This document shows positions 16,475 to 26,090 of a stretch of DNA of 64,000 bases, piece by piece. The stretch lies in NCBI GenBank assembly GCA_040719455.1, contig JBFDTN010000001.1:372001-436000 (forward strand). The letters are read 5' to 3'. Made by a program: the position numbers and the translations under genes. The first letter of the stretch is position 1; each line of letters begins with the position of its first letter. Under the pieces are notes generated by a model, which saw nothing but the letters and a program-made list of their open reading frames with translations, ran no database searches and had not been told where the DNA came from. This DNA is from Streptococcus pneumoniae. Lineage in GTDB: Bacteria; Bacillota; Bacilli; Lactobacillales; Streptococcaceae.

Positions 16475-17819
16475 GACGATTAGAAGTTTTATCGTATCCA
16501 AGGACTTTATCTTTGTCCTTCTGATTATTGGCTTTATCTTGGTGATTGCACTATTGTCCTTGGAAAACCGTAGGGATAACCTACGCATTCGCGAACTCAA
16601 CCAAAAGGTCAAGGATTTGATAGCGGGTGATTATTCCGAGGTGCTTGACATGCAGGGCGGTCCTGAGATTACCGATATCACAAATAGCTTAAATGACCTC
16701 TCTGAGGTCATTCGTTTGACGCAGGAAAATCTCGAGCAGGAAACCAAGCGTCTCCATAGTATCTTGGCCTACATGACAGACGGAGTGCTTGCGACCAATC
16801 GTCGTGGCAAGGTCATCATGATCAACGACATGGCGACTCGTCAGCTCGGTGTTAAAAGGGAAGATGCTGAAAGTCTTGATATTTTAGAGCTTTTGGGCAT
16901 TGCTGAGGAGTATGAGCTCAGAGACTTGGTTTCCAAGGTTCCAGATGTTACCATTGACTCGCAGGATGAAAATGGGGAATACCTTAGCCTGCGTGTCCGT
17001 TTTGCTTTGATTCGCAGGGAGTCTGGCTTTATCTCAGGGTTAGTCGCGGTCTTGCATGATACCACAGAGCAAGAGAAAGAAGAGCGCGAGAGACGGCTCT
17101 TTGTTTCTAACGTCAGCCATGAGCTTAGAACTCCCTTGACCAGTGTTAAGTCCTATCTGGAGGCCTTAGACGAAGGAGCTTTGATGGAGCCCATAGCGCC
17201 TGATTTTATCAGAGTATCGCTTGATGAGACCAATCGCATGATGCGGATGATCTCAGATTTGCTCAATCTCTCTCGGATTGACAATGCGAAGACCCAGCTT
17301 GATATCGAGTTGACCAACTTTACCGCCTTTATCACCTTTATCCTCAATCGTTTTGACAAGATGAAGGGACAAGAGGAGCATAAAAAGTATGAATTGGTCC
17401 GCAATTATCCCATCAATTCTGTCTGGGTCGAGATTGATACGGACAAGATGACGCAGGTGATTGACAATCTCTTAAACAACGCCATCAAGTACTCGCCAGA
17501 CGGTGGGAAAATCACCGTCAGCATGAAAACAACAGAAACCCAGATGATTGTGTCGATTTCGGATGAGGGTCTAGGGATTCCAAAGGCTGATTTGCCTAAG
17601 ATTTTTGACCGTTTTTATCGAGTGGATAAGGCGAGAAGCCGTGAGCAAGGCGGGACTGGTCTTGGACTTGCCATTGCAAAGGAAATCATCAAGCAACACA
17701 ATGGCTTTATCTGGGCCAAGAGCCAGTATGGGGAAGGTTCGACCTTTACCATTGTTTTGCCGTATGACAAGGATGCTGTGAAAGAAGATGTTTGGGATGA
17801 GGAAGAGATAGACGAATAG
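16467..17819 (+). CDS. vicK: Sensor histidine kinase VicK (WalK/YycG), single-membrane-span form
   Basis: A 450-residue kinase with one N-terminal helix (about 11-30, [19 protein letters not shown]) and no extracellular domain, the streptococcal form. A HAMP segment, a PAS domain (about 92-200, [23 protein letters not shown]) and a HisKA domain with H218 ([15 protein letters not shown]) follow. The HATPase_c domain shows [13 protein letters not shown] and [14 protein letters not shown]218 is the position known for the pneumococcal kinase. It is both kinase and phosphatase for VicR. Confidence 0.97.
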   Translation: MIETIRSFIVSKDFIFVLLIIGFILVIALLSLENRRDNLRIRELNQKVKDLIAGDYSEVLDMQGGPEITDITNSLNDLSEVIRLTQENLEQETKRLHSILAYMTDGVLATNRRGKVIMINDMATRQLGVKREDAESLDILELLGIAEEYELRDLVSKVPDVTIDSQDENGEYLSLRVRFALIRRESGFISGLVAVLHDTTEQEKEERERRLFVSNVSHELRTPLTSVKSYLEALDEGALMEPIAPDFIRVSLDETNRMMRMISDLLNLSRIDNAKTQLDIELTNFTAFITFILNRFDKMKGQEEHKKYELVRNYPINSVWVEIDTDKMTQVIDNLLNNAIKYSPDGGKITVSMKTTETQMIVSISDEGLGIPKADLPKIFDRFYRVDKARSREQGGTGLGLAIAKEIIKQHNGFIWAKSQYGEGSTFTIVLPYDKDAVKEDVWDEEEIDE

Positions 17820-18623
17820 ATGAGTAGTAAGGGATTTAAGTATAGTATTTTAGCGTCTGGCTCTAGTGGAAATTGCTTTTACTTAGAGACGGATCAGAAA
17901 AAGATTTTAGTCGATGCAGGGCTTTCAGGGAAGAAAATCACCAGTCTCTTGGGAGAGATTGGTCGTAAGCCAGAAGAACTGGATGCGATCTTGGTGACCC
18001 ATGAGCATAAGGATCATATCCACGGAGTAGGAGTCTTAGCTCGCAAGTACAATCTTGACATCTACGCCAATGAAGAGACCTGGAAAGCTATGGACACAGC
18101 TCTAGGCAAGATCGATGTCAGTCAAAAGCATATCTTTGAGATGGGTGTGACCAAGACCTTTGGGGATTTGGATATTGAAAGTTTTGGGGTCAGCCATGAT
18201 GCAGTGGCGCCCCAGTTTTATCGCTTTATGAAGGATGACAAGAGCTTTGTCATGCTGACGGATACGGGCTATGTGAGTGACCGCATGGCAGGGATTATCG
18301 AAAATGCAGATGGATACCTGATAGAGTCCAACCACGATATCGAGATTTTGCGCAGTGGTGCCTATCCATGGAGTTTGAAGCAGCGAATCCTGTCTGACAA
18401 GGGGCACTTGTCCAATGAAGACGGTGCCGAGACCATGATTCGAACGCTTGGTCACCGCACCAAGAAAATCTACCTCGGGCATCTCAGTAAGGAAAATAAC
18501 ATCAAGGAACTTGCCCACATGACCATGGTCAATCAGCTAGCACAGGCGGACTTGGGCGTTGGCGTGGACTTTCAGGTCTATGATACCTCGCCAGATACGG
18601 CGACACCACTAACGGATATCTGA
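17820..18623 (+). CDS. vicX: VicX (YycJ-like) metallo-beta-lactamase fold hydrolase
   Basis: A 267-residue metallo-beta-lactamase fold protein with the metal-binding THEHKDHIHG motif (about residues 60-69), ASGSSGNCFYLE near the N-terminus and later GHLSNEDGAE and YLGHLSKENN. The start codon directly abuts the vicK stop. Relatives (YycJ/WalJ) are associated with the cell-wall two-component system and with DNA replication/repair coordination; the reaction is not defined. It is cytoplasmic. Confidence 0.93.
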   Translation: MSSKGFKYSILASGSSGNCFYLETDQKKILVDAGLSGKKITSLLGEIGRKPEELDAILVTHEHKDHIHGVGVLARKYNLDIYANEETWKAMDTALGKIDVSQKHIFEMGVTKTFGDLDIESFGVSHDAVAPQFYRFMKDDKSFVMLTDTGYVSDRMAGIIENADGYLIESNHDIEILRSGAYPWSLKQRILSDKGHLSNEDGAETMIRTLGHRTKKIYLGHLSKENNIKELAHMTMVNQLAQADLGVGVDFQVYDTSPDTATPLTDI

Positions 18624-18624
18624 G

Positions 18625-19272
18625 ATGAGAAAAGATGAGATTTTAAAGGCTGCAGAAAGCTATGTCCAACTAGAAATGGGACAGGATAGGAGTGGTCATG
18701 ATGATTGGCATGCCATGCGTGTCAGAAATACTGCGAAAAAACTAGCGGAGTTGGAAGGGGCAGATTCCTTTATTTGCGAATTAGCAGCCCTTCTTCATGA
18801 TGTGGCGGATGAAAAATTCAACCCCTCTCAAGAGATGGGGCTGGAGAAAATTTCTCAGTGGATGATGGGGCAGGGAGTGACTGACAGTGATCGTTTGCAT
18901 ATTCTAGAGATTGTTGCAACCATGTCCTTTAAAGGTGGAAAAGGTGTTATTCCTGTCAGTTTAGAGGGAAAAATTGTTCAGGATGCTGATCGATTAGATG
19001 CTATTGGAGCGATTGGAATTGCACGTGTGATGTGTTATTCCGCTTATAGCGAGCGTCCAATTCATGATCCTTATCTCCTACCGCGCGATTCTATGACTGT
19101 GGAAGAATACCGAAATGGTCAATCTAGCGCCATTATGCATTTCTATGAAAAGCTTCTGCTATTAAAAGATCGTATGAATACAAAAGTAGCAAAAGAGCTG
19201 GCGCAAAGTCGTCATGAGTTTATGGAAATGTATTTGGAGCAGTTTTACCAAGAATGGGATGGAAAAGCTTGA
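18625..19272 (+). CDS. HD-domain phosphohydrolase (YedJ-like)
   Basis: A 215-residue HD-superfamily protein. Metal ligands are visible in DRSGHDDWHAMRV, ELAALLHDVADEKF and the later IVQDADRLDAIGAIGIAR, with the final YSERPIHDPY region typical of YedJ-type members. The preferred substrate is probably a nucleotide, but this cannot be told. It begins one base after vicX ends, so it is likely read through from vicRKX. A short hairpin (AAAATCG/CGATTTT near 19302-19328) lies between it and rpiA. Confidence 0.8.
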   Translation: MRKDEILKAAESYVQLEMGQDRSGHDDWHAMRVRNTAKKLAELEGADSFICELAALLHDVADEKFNPSQEMGLEKISQWMMGQGVTDSDRLHILEIVATMSFKGGKGVIPVSLEGKIVQDADRLDAIGAIGIARVMCYSAYSERPIHDPYLLPRDSMTVEEYRNGQSSAIMHFYEKLLLLKDRMNTKVAKELAQSRHEFMEMYLEQFYQEWDGKA

Positions 19273-19349
19273 AGGTCGGTGTCATAGGCAGAGTTATAGA
19301 TAGAAAATCGGCTGTTTAGTCGATTTTTCAATCTAACGTTAGTCTAACA

Positions 19350-19404
19350 TTGAAGTTTTTTCAAATATGTGTCATAATAGTAGTGACGGATTGTGAAAAC
19401 GTTC
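19350..19404 (+). promoter_or_regulatory. Promoter of the rpiA-deoB-punA-deoD operon with possible cre site
   Basis: TTGAAG (19350-19355), 17 nt and CATAAT (19373-19378) form a promoter 62 bases before rpiA. Directly downstream TGAAAACGTTCTATCA (about 19391-19406) resembles a catabolite-responsive element (12 of 14 consensus positions by eye). That would suggest CcpA repression of nucleoside catabolism in glucose. Confidence 0.5.
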
Positions 19405-19440
19405 TATCAAGACGCACAATCATCACTGAAAGGAGCCAAT

Positions 19441-20112
19441 ATGGAAAATTTAAAGCAGATGGCAGGCGTGAAAGCTGCTGAATATGTGACAGATGGCATG
19501 GTGGTTGGTCTGGGCACAGGTTCGACTGCTTATTATTTTGTAGAGGAAATTGGGCGTCGTGTGCGTGAGGAGGGCTTGTCAATCACGGCTGTAACAACGT
19601 CTAGTGTCACGACCCAGCAGGCAGAAAAACTGGGCATTCCTCTGAAGTCTATTGACCAGGTCGATACGGTCGATGTGACAGTAGATGGTGCAGATGAGGT
19701 TGATAAAGACTTTAACGGCATTAAAGGTGGGGGTGGTGCCCTTTTGATGGAAAAGGTCGTTGCAGTGCCTACCAAGCATTATATTTGGGTGGTAGATGAA
19801 AGCAAGTTAGTAGAGCACTTGGGGGCTTTTAAACTTCCAGTCGAAGTGGTGCAATACGGTGCAGAGCAAGTTTTTCGTCGCTTTGAAAAGGCAGGCTACC
19901 AGCCAAGTTTCCGTGAGACAGATGGCAAACGTTTTGTCACGGATATGCAAAATTTCATCATTGATCTTGATTTGAAAAAGATTGACAATCCTCTCGCCTT
20001 CGCAGAAACGCTTGATCGCACTGTTGGTGTGGTGGAGCATGGGCTCTTTAATGGCATGGTGCAGACTGTGATTGTAGCAGGGCAAAAAGGCTTAGAGATT
20101 TTAGAGAAATAG
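19441..20112 (+). CDS. rpiA: Ribose-5-phosphate isomerase A
   Basis: A 223-residue enzyme interconverting ribose 5-phosphate and ribulose 5-phosphate. Diagnostic blocks are [46 protein letters not shown] (read in part) and WVVDESKLV. The ATG at 19441 follows AAAGGAG; the ORF extends upstream but would include the promoter leader. Its place ahead of deoB fits degradation of nucleoside ribose. Confidence 0.96.
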   Translation: MENLKQMAGVKAAEYVTDGMVVGLGTGSTAYYFVEEIGRRVREEGLSITAVTTSSVTTQQAEKLGIPLKSIDQVDTVDVTVDGADEVDKDFNGIKGGGGALLMEKVVAVPTKHYIWVVDESKLVEHLGAFKLPVEVVQYGAEQVFRRFEKAGYQPSFRETDGKRFVTDMQNFIIDLDLKKIDNPLAFAETLDRTVGVVEHGLFNGMVQTVIVAGQKGLEILEK

Positions 20113-20124
20113 ATTGGAGAAAAA

Positions 20125-21336
20125 ATGGCAAAATTTAAACGCATGCACGTTGTTGTATTAGATTCAGTAGGGATTGGAGCTGCGCCTGATGCAGATCAGT
20201 TTTTCAATGCAGGTGAGCCAGATACGACGTCTGATACTTTGGGACATATCTCAGAAACAGCGGGCTTGACTGTGCCAAATATGGCGAAAATCGGTCTTGG
20301 AAATATCGAGCGCGATACACCGCTTAAAACCGTTGCTCTTGAAGAAAATCCAACAGGTTATGTGACAAAATTAGAAGAAGTATCACGTGGAAAAGACACC
20401 ATGACTGGTCACTGGGAAATCATGGGACTCAACATCACAGACCCATTTGATACATTCTGGGACGGATTCCCAGAAGAGCTTCTCCAAAAAATCGAAGAAT
20501 TTTCAGGACGCAAAATTATTCGTGAGGCCAACAAACCTTATTCAGGAACAGCAGTCATTGATGACTTTGGCCCACGCCAAATGGAAACAGGTGAGTTGAT
20601 TGTCTATACTTCAGCCGACCCTGTTCTGCAAATTGCAGCCCACGAAGAGATTATCCCATTGGACGAACTCTACAAGATTTGTGAATACGCACGTTCGATT
20701 ACCCTTGAGCGTCCATCTCTATTGGGTCGCATCATTGCGCGTCCTTATGTCGGAACACCGGGCAACTTCACGCGGACTGCCAATCGTCATGACTATGCTG
20801 TATCTCCATTTGCCCCAACCGTGCTGGATAACTTGAAAGCAGCAGGAATCGATACCTATGGTGTTGGAAAAATCAACGATATCTTCAACGGTGCAGGCAT
20901 TTCTCACGATATGGGACACAACAAGTCCAACAATCACGGGGTTGACAATTTCATCAAGGTCTTGCAAAATGAGGACTTTACCGAAGGCTTGTCATTTACG
21001 AACCTCGTTGACTTTGATGCAGTCTATGGACACCGCCGTGATACAGAAGGCTACCGCGATTGCTTGGAAGAATTTGATGCACGTTTACCAGAAATCATCG
21101 AAAATCTTCGTGAAGATGACCTGCTCATGATTACAGCTGACCACGGAAACGACCCGACTTATGTCGGAACTGACCACACGCGTGAATATGTGCCATTGCT
21201 CATCTTTGGAAAATCACTCAAGGCAGCTGGTAATATTCCAGTTGGACACTTTGCGGACATCTCAGCAACCATTGCGGATAACTTTGGTGTTGAAAAGAGC
21301 CAGATTGGGGAAAGCTTCCTAGAACACTTGGTGTAA
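20125..21336 (+). CDS. deoB: Phosphopentomutase
   Basis: A 403-residue alkaline-phosphatase-superfamily enzyme that converts (deoxy)ribose 1-phosphate to the 5-phosphate. Metal-binding blocks [35 protein letters not shown] and the [10 protein letters not shown] phospho-acceptor threonine region are all present. It lies 12 nt after rpiA and links the two nucleoside phosphorylases downstream to the pentose phosphate pathway. Confidence 0.97.
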   Translation: MAKFKRMHVVVLDSVGIGAAPDADQFFNAGEPDTTSDTLGHISETAGLTVPNMAKIGLGNIERDTPLKTVALEENPTGYVTKLEEVSRGKDTMTGHWEIMGLNITDPFDTFWDGFPEELLQKIEEFSGRKIIREANKPYSGTAVIDDFGPRQMETGELIVYTSADPVLQIAAHEEIIPLDELYKICEYARSITLERPSLLGRIIARPYVGTPGNFTRTANRHDYAVSPFAPTVLDNLKAAGIDTYGVGKINDIFNGAGISHDMGHNKSNNHGVDNFIKVLQNEDFTEGLSFTNLVDFDAVYGHRRDTEGYRDCLEEFDARLPEIIENLREDDLLMITADHGNDPTYVGTDHTREYVPLLIFGKSLKAAGNIPVGHFADISATIADNFGVEKSQIGESFLEHLV

Positions 21337-21337
21337 G

Positions 21338-21868
21338 ATGAAAGAATATGAATCCAAATCAGCCCTCATAGTTGAAATAAAAAAGCGAGCAGCACTCTTT
21401 ATCGGGGAATTTGCGACCATTTCTGAAGCGGACAAAGATTTGCTTCTTGACGGAGTGGATCGTAGTCCTGCCCAGATGATTGCCTATCAATTAGGCTGGC
21501 TGCAGTTGCTACAAAGCTGGGAAAGAGATGAGAAGGCAGGACTTCCTGTCGTAACCCCGCATAGAGACTTTAAGTGGAATCAGCTCAGCGGACTCTATCA
21601 GACCTTTTATGCAGCCTATGCAAGCAATTCTTTACAGGACTTGATTACGCAGTTTGAGAAAGAGCTTAGCTCTGTCTTAGAGCAGGTGGCTAGCTACACG
21701 GATGAGGAGCTATTTCAGCCGGAGAGTCGCAAATGGGCTAGTTCAACACCTAGTAAGTGGCCTGTTTGGAAATGGATTCATATCAATACTGTTGCACCAT
21801 TTACCAACTTTCGAACGAAGATTCGCAAGTGGAAGAAAGTATATCTTACGCTTGAACAAGAAAAATAG
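21338..21868 (+). CDS. ClbS/DfsB-family (DUF1706) four-helix bundle protein
   Basis: A 176-residue protein resembling the ClbS/DfsB family: N-terminal helix with LIVEIKKRAALFIGEF, SPAQMIAYQLGWLQLLQSWERDEKAG in the middle and WPVWKWIHINTVAPFTNFRTKIRKW at the end. The founding member ClbS protects the colibactin producer from its toxin; most members have no known role. It starts one base after deoB and is embedded in the nucleoside operon, with no clear functional link. Confidence 0.75.
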   Translation: MKEYESKSALIVEIKKRAALFIGEFATISEADKDLLLDGVDRSPAQMIAYQLGWLQLLQSWERDEKAGLPVVTPHRDFKWNQLSGLYQTFYAAYASNSLQDLITQFEKELSSVLEQVASYTDEELFQPESRKWASSTPSKWPVWKWIHINTVAPFTNFRTKIRKWKKVYLTLEQEK

Positions 21869-21877
21869 GGTGGTTGT

Positions 21878-22438
21878 ATGATTGAAAAAGTAGAACGCTT
21901 GATTGCGGAAATCAATCACATTCATCACCTGTACTCAAAGGATTATTTTGAAACAGGAAAGGTAGCAAAAGTCAATCTTTCTCATACTTTTGCTAAGGTA
22001 CCGACCGAACACATCTTATCTTATCGCCTCAATTTGCATGAATCAATCAATGATTACTTGTACCGTGCCGATGTAAAGGATATTCATTATTACTACCGTG
22101 TAAAGACGGCAGAAAGCATTCTGTACAAGATTGATTCCTATAAAAAAAGAGATACCAAGTATCCCGTTAATAACATTTTAAATGATATTTTCGGCGCGCG
22201 AGTGATTCTTCAGTCTGAAGATATTTTTGATATTTTCGAGCGCTTGGATGATTGGAAAGCGACCTATGGACTGAAAAATTGGTATATCAGAGATAGGGAT
22301 GGCTATGTCGGTATTCATATCTATTTTAAAAATCAGAGCAATTTTTACTATCCGTGGGAATTGCAGATTTGGGATGAGAAGGATGCAGAAACAAATATCG
22401 AAAGTCATAGGCTATATAAGCGTAGCTTTGTACACTAA
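21878..22438 (+). CDS. RelA/SpoT-domain-like nucleotidyltransferase protein
   Basis: A 186-residue protein that looks like a diverged RelA/SpoT synthetase domain. It has R74-x-K76 and S80/K84 in YYYRVKTAESILYKI, D103 and R108 in LNDIFGARVIL, YVGIH at 143-147 where synthetases have YxSxH, and ELQIWD at 161-166 in place of ExQIRT. The last difference removes a usually conserved arginine, so (p)ppGpp synthesis is uncertain. It lies between deoB and punA in a purine salvage operon, where a GTP/GDP-using enzyme would make sense. Confidence 0.65.
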   Translation: MIEKVERLIAEINHIHHLYSKDYFETGKVAKVNLSHTFAKVPTEHILSYRLNLHESINDYLYRADVKDIHYYYRVKTAESILYKIDSYKKRDTKYPVNNILNDIFGARVILQSEDIFDIFERLDDWKATYGLKNWYIRDRDGYVGIHIYFKNQSNFYYPWELQIWDEKDAETNIESHRLYKRSFVH

Positions 22439-22453
22439 AAGGAGAAAATTTAA

Positions 22454-23263
22454 ATGTCACTAATGGAAAAAATCCAAGAAACAAAAGGTTTTTTGGAAGC
22501 AAAAGGTCTTACAGCTCCAGAATTTGGGTTGATTTTGGGGTCAGGTTTGGGTGAGTTAGCCGATGAGGTGGAAAATGCCATTGTCATCGACTATGCAGAC
22601 ATTCCAAACTGGGGTCAATCAACGGTTGTAGGTCATGCAGGAAAATTGGTCTACGGAGACTTGGCAGGCAAGAAAGTCTTGGCCCTTCAAGGACGTTTCC
22701 ACTTTTATGAAGGAAATCCAATGGACGTGGTAACCTTCCCAGTTCGCGTCATGAAAGCACTTGGTTGCCATAGCATGATCGTAACCAATGCAGCAGGCGG
22801 AATTGGCTTTGGTCCAGGAACACTCATGATGATCAATGACCATATCAACATGATTGGCACCAATCCACTCATCGGTGAAAACTTGGACGAATTTGGCCCA
22901 CGTTTCCCAGATATGTCAGATGCTTATAGCAAGGACTATCGTGCCAAAGCCAAAGAAATTGCAGACAGCATAGGTGTCAAGGTAGAAGAAGGGGTCTATC
23001 TTGGCGTGTCTGGTCCAACCTACGAAACACCGGCAGAAATCCGTGCCTACCAAACCATGGGAGCATCTGCAGTCGGTATGTCAACTGTGCCAGAAGTGAT
23101 TGTAGCCGTACATTCAGGTATTAAGGTGCTAGGAATTTCAGCTATTACCAACTATGCAGCTGGTTTCCAAAGCTCACTCAACCATGAAGAAGTGGTCGAA
23201 GTGACAACACGGATTAAAGAAGATTTCAAAGGCTTGGTAAAAGCTATCTTAGCAGGATTATAA
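22454..23263 (+). CDS. punA: Purine-nucleoside phosphorylase, trimeric class
   Basis: A 269-residue class II phosphorylase for guanosine and inosine. Motifs include GLILGSGLGELADEVE, VVGHAGKLVYGDL, LQGRFHFYEGN, VTNAAGGIGFGPGTLMMINDHIN (in part) and GVSGPTYETPAEIRAYQTMGASAVGMSTVPEV (in part). AGGAGA precedes the start. With DeoD it gives the cell both PNP classes in one operon. Confidence 0.95.
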   Translation: MSLMEKIQETKGFLEAKGLTAPEFGLILGSGLGELADEVENAIVIDYADIPNWGQSTVVGHAGKLVYGDLAGKKVLALQGRFHFYEGNPMDVVTFPVRVMKALGCHSMIVTNAAGGIGFGPGTLMMINDHINMIGTNPLIGENLDEFGPRFPDMSDAYSKDYRAKAKEIADSIGVKVEEGVYLGVSGPTYETPAEIRAYQTMGASAVGMSTVPEVIVAVHSGIKVLGISAITNYAAGFQSSLNHEEVVEVTTRIKEDFKGLVKAILAGL

Positions 23264-23275
23264 GAGGAGAAAAAA

Positions 23276-23986
23276 ATGTCTATTCATATTGGAGCAAAGG
23301 TCGGCGAGATTGCTGACAAGATTTTATTGCCAGGAGATCCCTTGCGGGCAAAATTCATCGCAGAAAACTTTTTAGAAGATGCGGTCTTGTTCAACGAAAT
23401 CCGTGGCATGTATGGCTACACTGGAACTTACAAAGGTGAGCGTGTCAGCGTTATGGGAACAGGTATGGGAATGCCGTCTATTTCGATTTATGCGCGTGAG
23501 TTAATTGTGGACTACGGTGTAAAACGCTTGATTCGTGTGGGGACAGCAGGTTCTCTGAATCCAGATGTCCATGTCCGTGAATTGGTCCTTGCGCAAGCGG
23601 CTGCGACCAACTCAAACATGATCCGCAACGATTTTCCAATGTATGATTTCCCACAAATCGCAAGCTTTAACTTGTTAGATAAGGCCTATCACATTGCGAA
23701 AGACTTAGGCATGACAACGCATGTCGGTTCTGTCTTGTCATCTGATGTCTTTTACTCAAACTTCTACGAGCAAAACCTAAAATTAGGAACTATGGGTGTT
23801 CACGCTGTTGAAATGGAAGCAGCGGCCCTTTACTATCTTGCTGCTCAGCACGGTGTAGAGGCGCTTGGAATCATGACGATTTCTGATAGCTTGGTCAACC
23901 CAGATGAAGATACGACAGCAGAAGAACGTCAAACAACCTTTACAGATATGATGAAAGTCGGTTTGGAAACTTTGATTGCAAAATAA
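23276..23986 (+). CDS. deoD: Purine-nucleoside phosphorylase, hexameric DeoD type
   Basis: A 236-residue PNP/UDP-family enzyme. It shows [45 protein letters not shown], and the substrate-pocket block [29 protein letters not shown]. It probably handles adenosine and deoxynucleosides, complementing PunA. It is the last gene of the operon and is followed by a hairpin terminator. Confidence 0.95.
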   Translation: MSIHIGAKVGEIADKILLPGDPLRAKFIAENFLEDAVLFNEIRGMYGYTGTYKGERVSVMGTGMGMPSISIYARELIVDYGVKRLIRVGTAGSLNPDVHVRELVLAQAAATNSNMIRNDFPMYDFPQIASFNLLDKAYHIAKDLGMTTHVGSVLSSDVFYSNFYEQNLKLGTMGVHAVEMEAAALYYLAAQHGVEALGIMTISDSLVNPDEDTTAEERQTTFTDMMKVGLETLIAK

Positions 23987-24001
23987 AAGAATGATACTTC
24001 T

Positions 24002-24033
24002 CTCAGAGGGTGATAGCTCTCTGAGCTTTTTTT
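24002..24033 (+). terminator. Terminator of the nucleoside salvage operon
   Basis: CTCAGAG (24002-24008) pairs with CTCTGAG (24019-24025), followed by CTTTTTTT. Confidence 0.85.
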
Positions 24034-24108
24034 ATGCAAGATAATATTGCTATCAAGCTTTTTTCTTGTATAAATGATAAAAAAGTGAAATTTTTATTCA
24101 AAATAAGC

Positions 24109-24244
24109 TTGACAATCTTTCAAAAAAATTGTAAGATTTTATGTATAAAAAAACAAGGGAAGGAATTTTTATAACAATAGATTAGTCGTAAGTTGTCAAA
24201 ATGAAAATGCAAAACTTGACATTTTCAGAAAACAAGTGTATGAT
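24109..24244 (+). promoter_or_regulatory. Two tandem promoters of the orphan binding-protein gene
   Basis: The first promoter is TTGACA (24109-24114), 17 nt, TAAGAT (24132-24137). The second is TTGACA (24216-24221), 17 nt, TATGAT (24239-24244). Both are near consensus. The second -35 box sits in a GAAAATG/CATTTTC inverted repeat (24202-24226), which may be an operator. The rest of 24034-24276 is AT-rich with no gene. Confidence 0.7.
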
Positions 24245-24276
24245 TATACAGGTAAAGAAAACAAAGGAGTATATTT

Positions 24277-25080
24277 ATGAAGTTTAAAAAATTATTACTA
24301 ACAGCAATGACGGCTGTAACAGCTTTTAGCATGGCTGCTTGTGGGTCTTCTACGAATGCAGGTGTAGATGCGATAAAATCCAAAGGAAAATTGGTCGTTG
24401 CGACCAGTCCAGACTATGCACCTTTTGAATTTCAAACCTTGGTGGATGGAAAAAATAAGGTTGTAGGGGCAGATATGGATTTGGCACAGGCCATCGCGGA
24501 CGAACTTGGTGTGAAACTAGAGATTTCAACCATGAGTTTTGACAATGTCTTGACGAGTTTGCAAGCTGGAAAAGCAGATCTTGCTATTTCAGGTTTGGCT
24601 GTGACCGATGAGCGTAAAGCCGTTTTTGATTTTTCAGAATCTTATTATGATACAAAAATCAGCCTCTTGGTGCGCAAGGCAGATTTGGATAAGTATGCAA
24701 GTTTGGAAGCTTTTGACGGAGTCAGTGTAGCTGCTCAAAAAGGTTCTATTCCTGAGAGTATGGTGAAGGAGCAGTTGCCAAAAGCCAATCTCATTTCTCT
24801 CACCAATATGGGGGAAGCCATCAATGAATTGCAGGCAGGAAAAGTGGAAGCGGTGAATTTGGATGAGCCAGTAGCTCTCAGCTATGCAGCTCAAAACAAG
24901 GACTTGGCTGTGGCTAAGGTAGCGCTTAAAACAACAGGAGGTGACGCCAATGCTGTTGCCATGCCAAAAGGGAGCGATGAGCTAAAAGAGGTCGTCGATA
25001 AGGTTGTCAAGAAAGTGAAAGCAGAAGGCACTTACAAAACCTATCTTGAAAATGCTTCAAAACTCAGTGTTGCGGAGTAA
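24277..25080 (+). CDS. Amino-acid ABC transporter substrate-binding lipoprotein (orphan)
   Basis: A 267-residue SBP_bac_3 lipoprotein with lipobox SMAAC-G (cysteine 22). KGKLVVATSPDYAPFEFQ, VVGADMDLAQAIADELGVKL and LAISGLAVTDERKAVFDFSESYY are the polar/basic amino-acid family signatures. No permease or ATPase gene is adjacent, since a terminator follows at once. It must therefore share a transporter encoded elsewhere or act as a receptor. Two strong promoters suggest high expression. Confidence 0.85.
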   Translation: MKFKKLLLTAMTAVTAFSMAACGSSTNAGVDAIKSKGKLVVATSPDYAPFEFQTLVDGKNKVVGADMDLAQAIADELGVKLEISTMSFDNVLTSLQAGKADLAISGLAVTDERKAVFDFSESYYDTKISLLVRKADLDKYASLEAFDGVSVAAQKGSIPESMVKEQLPKANLISLTNMGEAINELQAGKVEAVNLDEPVALSYAAQNKDLAVAKVALKTTGGDANAVAMPKGSDELKEVVDKVVKKVKAEGTYKTYLENASKLSVAE

Positions 25081-25091
25081 ACGATGATTAC

Positions 25092-25127
25092 AGAGGACTG
25101 GAACTTAATTTCCAGTCCTCTTTTTTA
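25092..25127 (+). terminator. Terminator after the orphan binding-protein gene
   Basis: AGAGGACTGGAA and TTCCAGTCCTCT form a perfect 12-bp stem with a CTTAAT loop, followed by six T. Confidence 0.93.
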
Positions 25128-25158
25128 TGGTATAATAAAAGGAAAAGGAGGTCTTTTC

Positions 25159-25665
25159 ATGCCAATTCCTAGTATTTCTCAGCCAGAGATGCTCTTTGTC
25201 TCAGATGGACTTCGTTTACGTGCCTATGATGGTCAATTGGATCTAGCCTATCCTTGGTACCAAGATACCGATATGGTGTATTTGCTAGATGCGGTTGGAA
25301 AACCTTATTCTCACAAGACGATTCAACAGATGTATGAGTTTCTCAGTCATCGAGGGGAAGTCTATTTCATTGAGGTGGATGAAGCTAAGAGTTGGAAAGC
25401 GATTGGTGATGTCGCTTTTTGGCAAGAGGATCTGCCGATTGTCATTGGTGAGAAGAGCTATCGTGGCTGTGGGATTGGACGAGCTGTGGTTAAGACTTTG
25501 ATAGAGCGGGCTAGAGAGCTTGGGTTTGACTATTTGCGGGTGCAGGAGATTTATGAGTTTAATGTGGCTTCTAAAGCTCTATTTACTTCGTTAGGATTTC
25601 AGCAGCTATGTCAGACGGATAAAGGCTACTCTTACGAATTGCCCTTGATGATGGATATTAGATAA
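25159..25665 (+). CDS. GNAT-family N-acetyltransferase
   Basis: A 168-residue acetyltransferase. The acetyl-CoA loop is seen as GEKSYRGCGIGRAVVKTLIERARELGFDYL (in part) and the C-terminal ...NVASKALFTSLGFQ is typical of GNAT proteins. The ATG at 25159 follows GGAGG at good spacing and a TATAAT box at about 25130. An upstream extension to 25084 would run through the preceding terminator. The substrate is unknown. Confidence 0.82.
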   Translation: MPIPSISQPEMLFVSDGLRLRAYDGQLDLAYPWYQDTDMVYLLDAVGKPYSHKTIQQMYEFLSHRGEVYFIEVDEAKSWKAIGDVAFWQEDLPIVIGEKSYRGCGIGRAVVKTLIERARELGFDYLRVQEIYEFNVASKALFTSLGFQQLCQTDKGYSYELPLMMDIR

Positions 25666-26090
25666 CTACGTCCAAGTCAAGCAGTGGTTTAAAAAGGAGA
25701 ATTTTTCTCCGTTGCCTATTCAGAAAAAGGATGAGGAGTATCTTTTGACTGATGGGGATAGGAGAGCTTCTGTGGTTTATCAAGCAGATTTTACTAAAAT
25801 CCCTGTTTATCTGGATCAAGATAATCTACCTTGGGTTTTATACGACGCTTGTTTGGCAGAATGTATAGTTATTTAGTTTTGATTTATGACATCGTTAACT
25901 CGTCGTATCTAACCTAAGTTATGCCTGCGACTCGTTGCCTCGTACTAAATCAAAAATAAGCAACTATATAAATCAAAGAATTTGTTATATCTGTGATTTA
26001 GAGGAGCGAATCTTATCAAAAGAAGACTATGCTGTGAAATGGTTAGGACACTGTGAAAAATTATCAGAAATATTGGAGGGAGTAAGGAAT
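25666..26090 (+). pseudogene. Unknown gene split by a MITE-like repeat
   Basis: Two stretches read as protein on either side of the repeat at 25864-25968. The first (about 25656-25863) translates to WILDNYVQVKQWFKKENFSP...LPWVLYDACLAE and the second (about 25981-26089) to ICDLEERILSKEDYAVKWLGH...LEGVRND. Both show codon bias like neighbouring genes and have no internal stop. The N-terminus appears lost, since the first frame runs back into a stop within the GNAT gene. I do not recognise the family. The repeat ends the first stretch with a stop three codons in. Confidence 0.55.
25864..25968. repeat. MITE-like repeat, copy 3 (105 bp), inside a pseudogene
   Basis: TATAGTTATTTAGTTTTGAT at the left mirrors AATCAAAAATAAGCAACTATA at the right. 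The interior keeps GTTAACTCGTCG, TCTAACCTAAGTTATGCC and TGCGACTCGTTGCCTCGTA of the longer copies but lacks their AACAGTCT hairpin, which explains the shorter length. It interrupts a coding frame. Confidence 0.87.

Noticed and set aside
18102..18518. 138-codon ORF antisense to vicX
   Set aside because: It lies wholly inside a conserved gene and looks like a reading-frame shadow.
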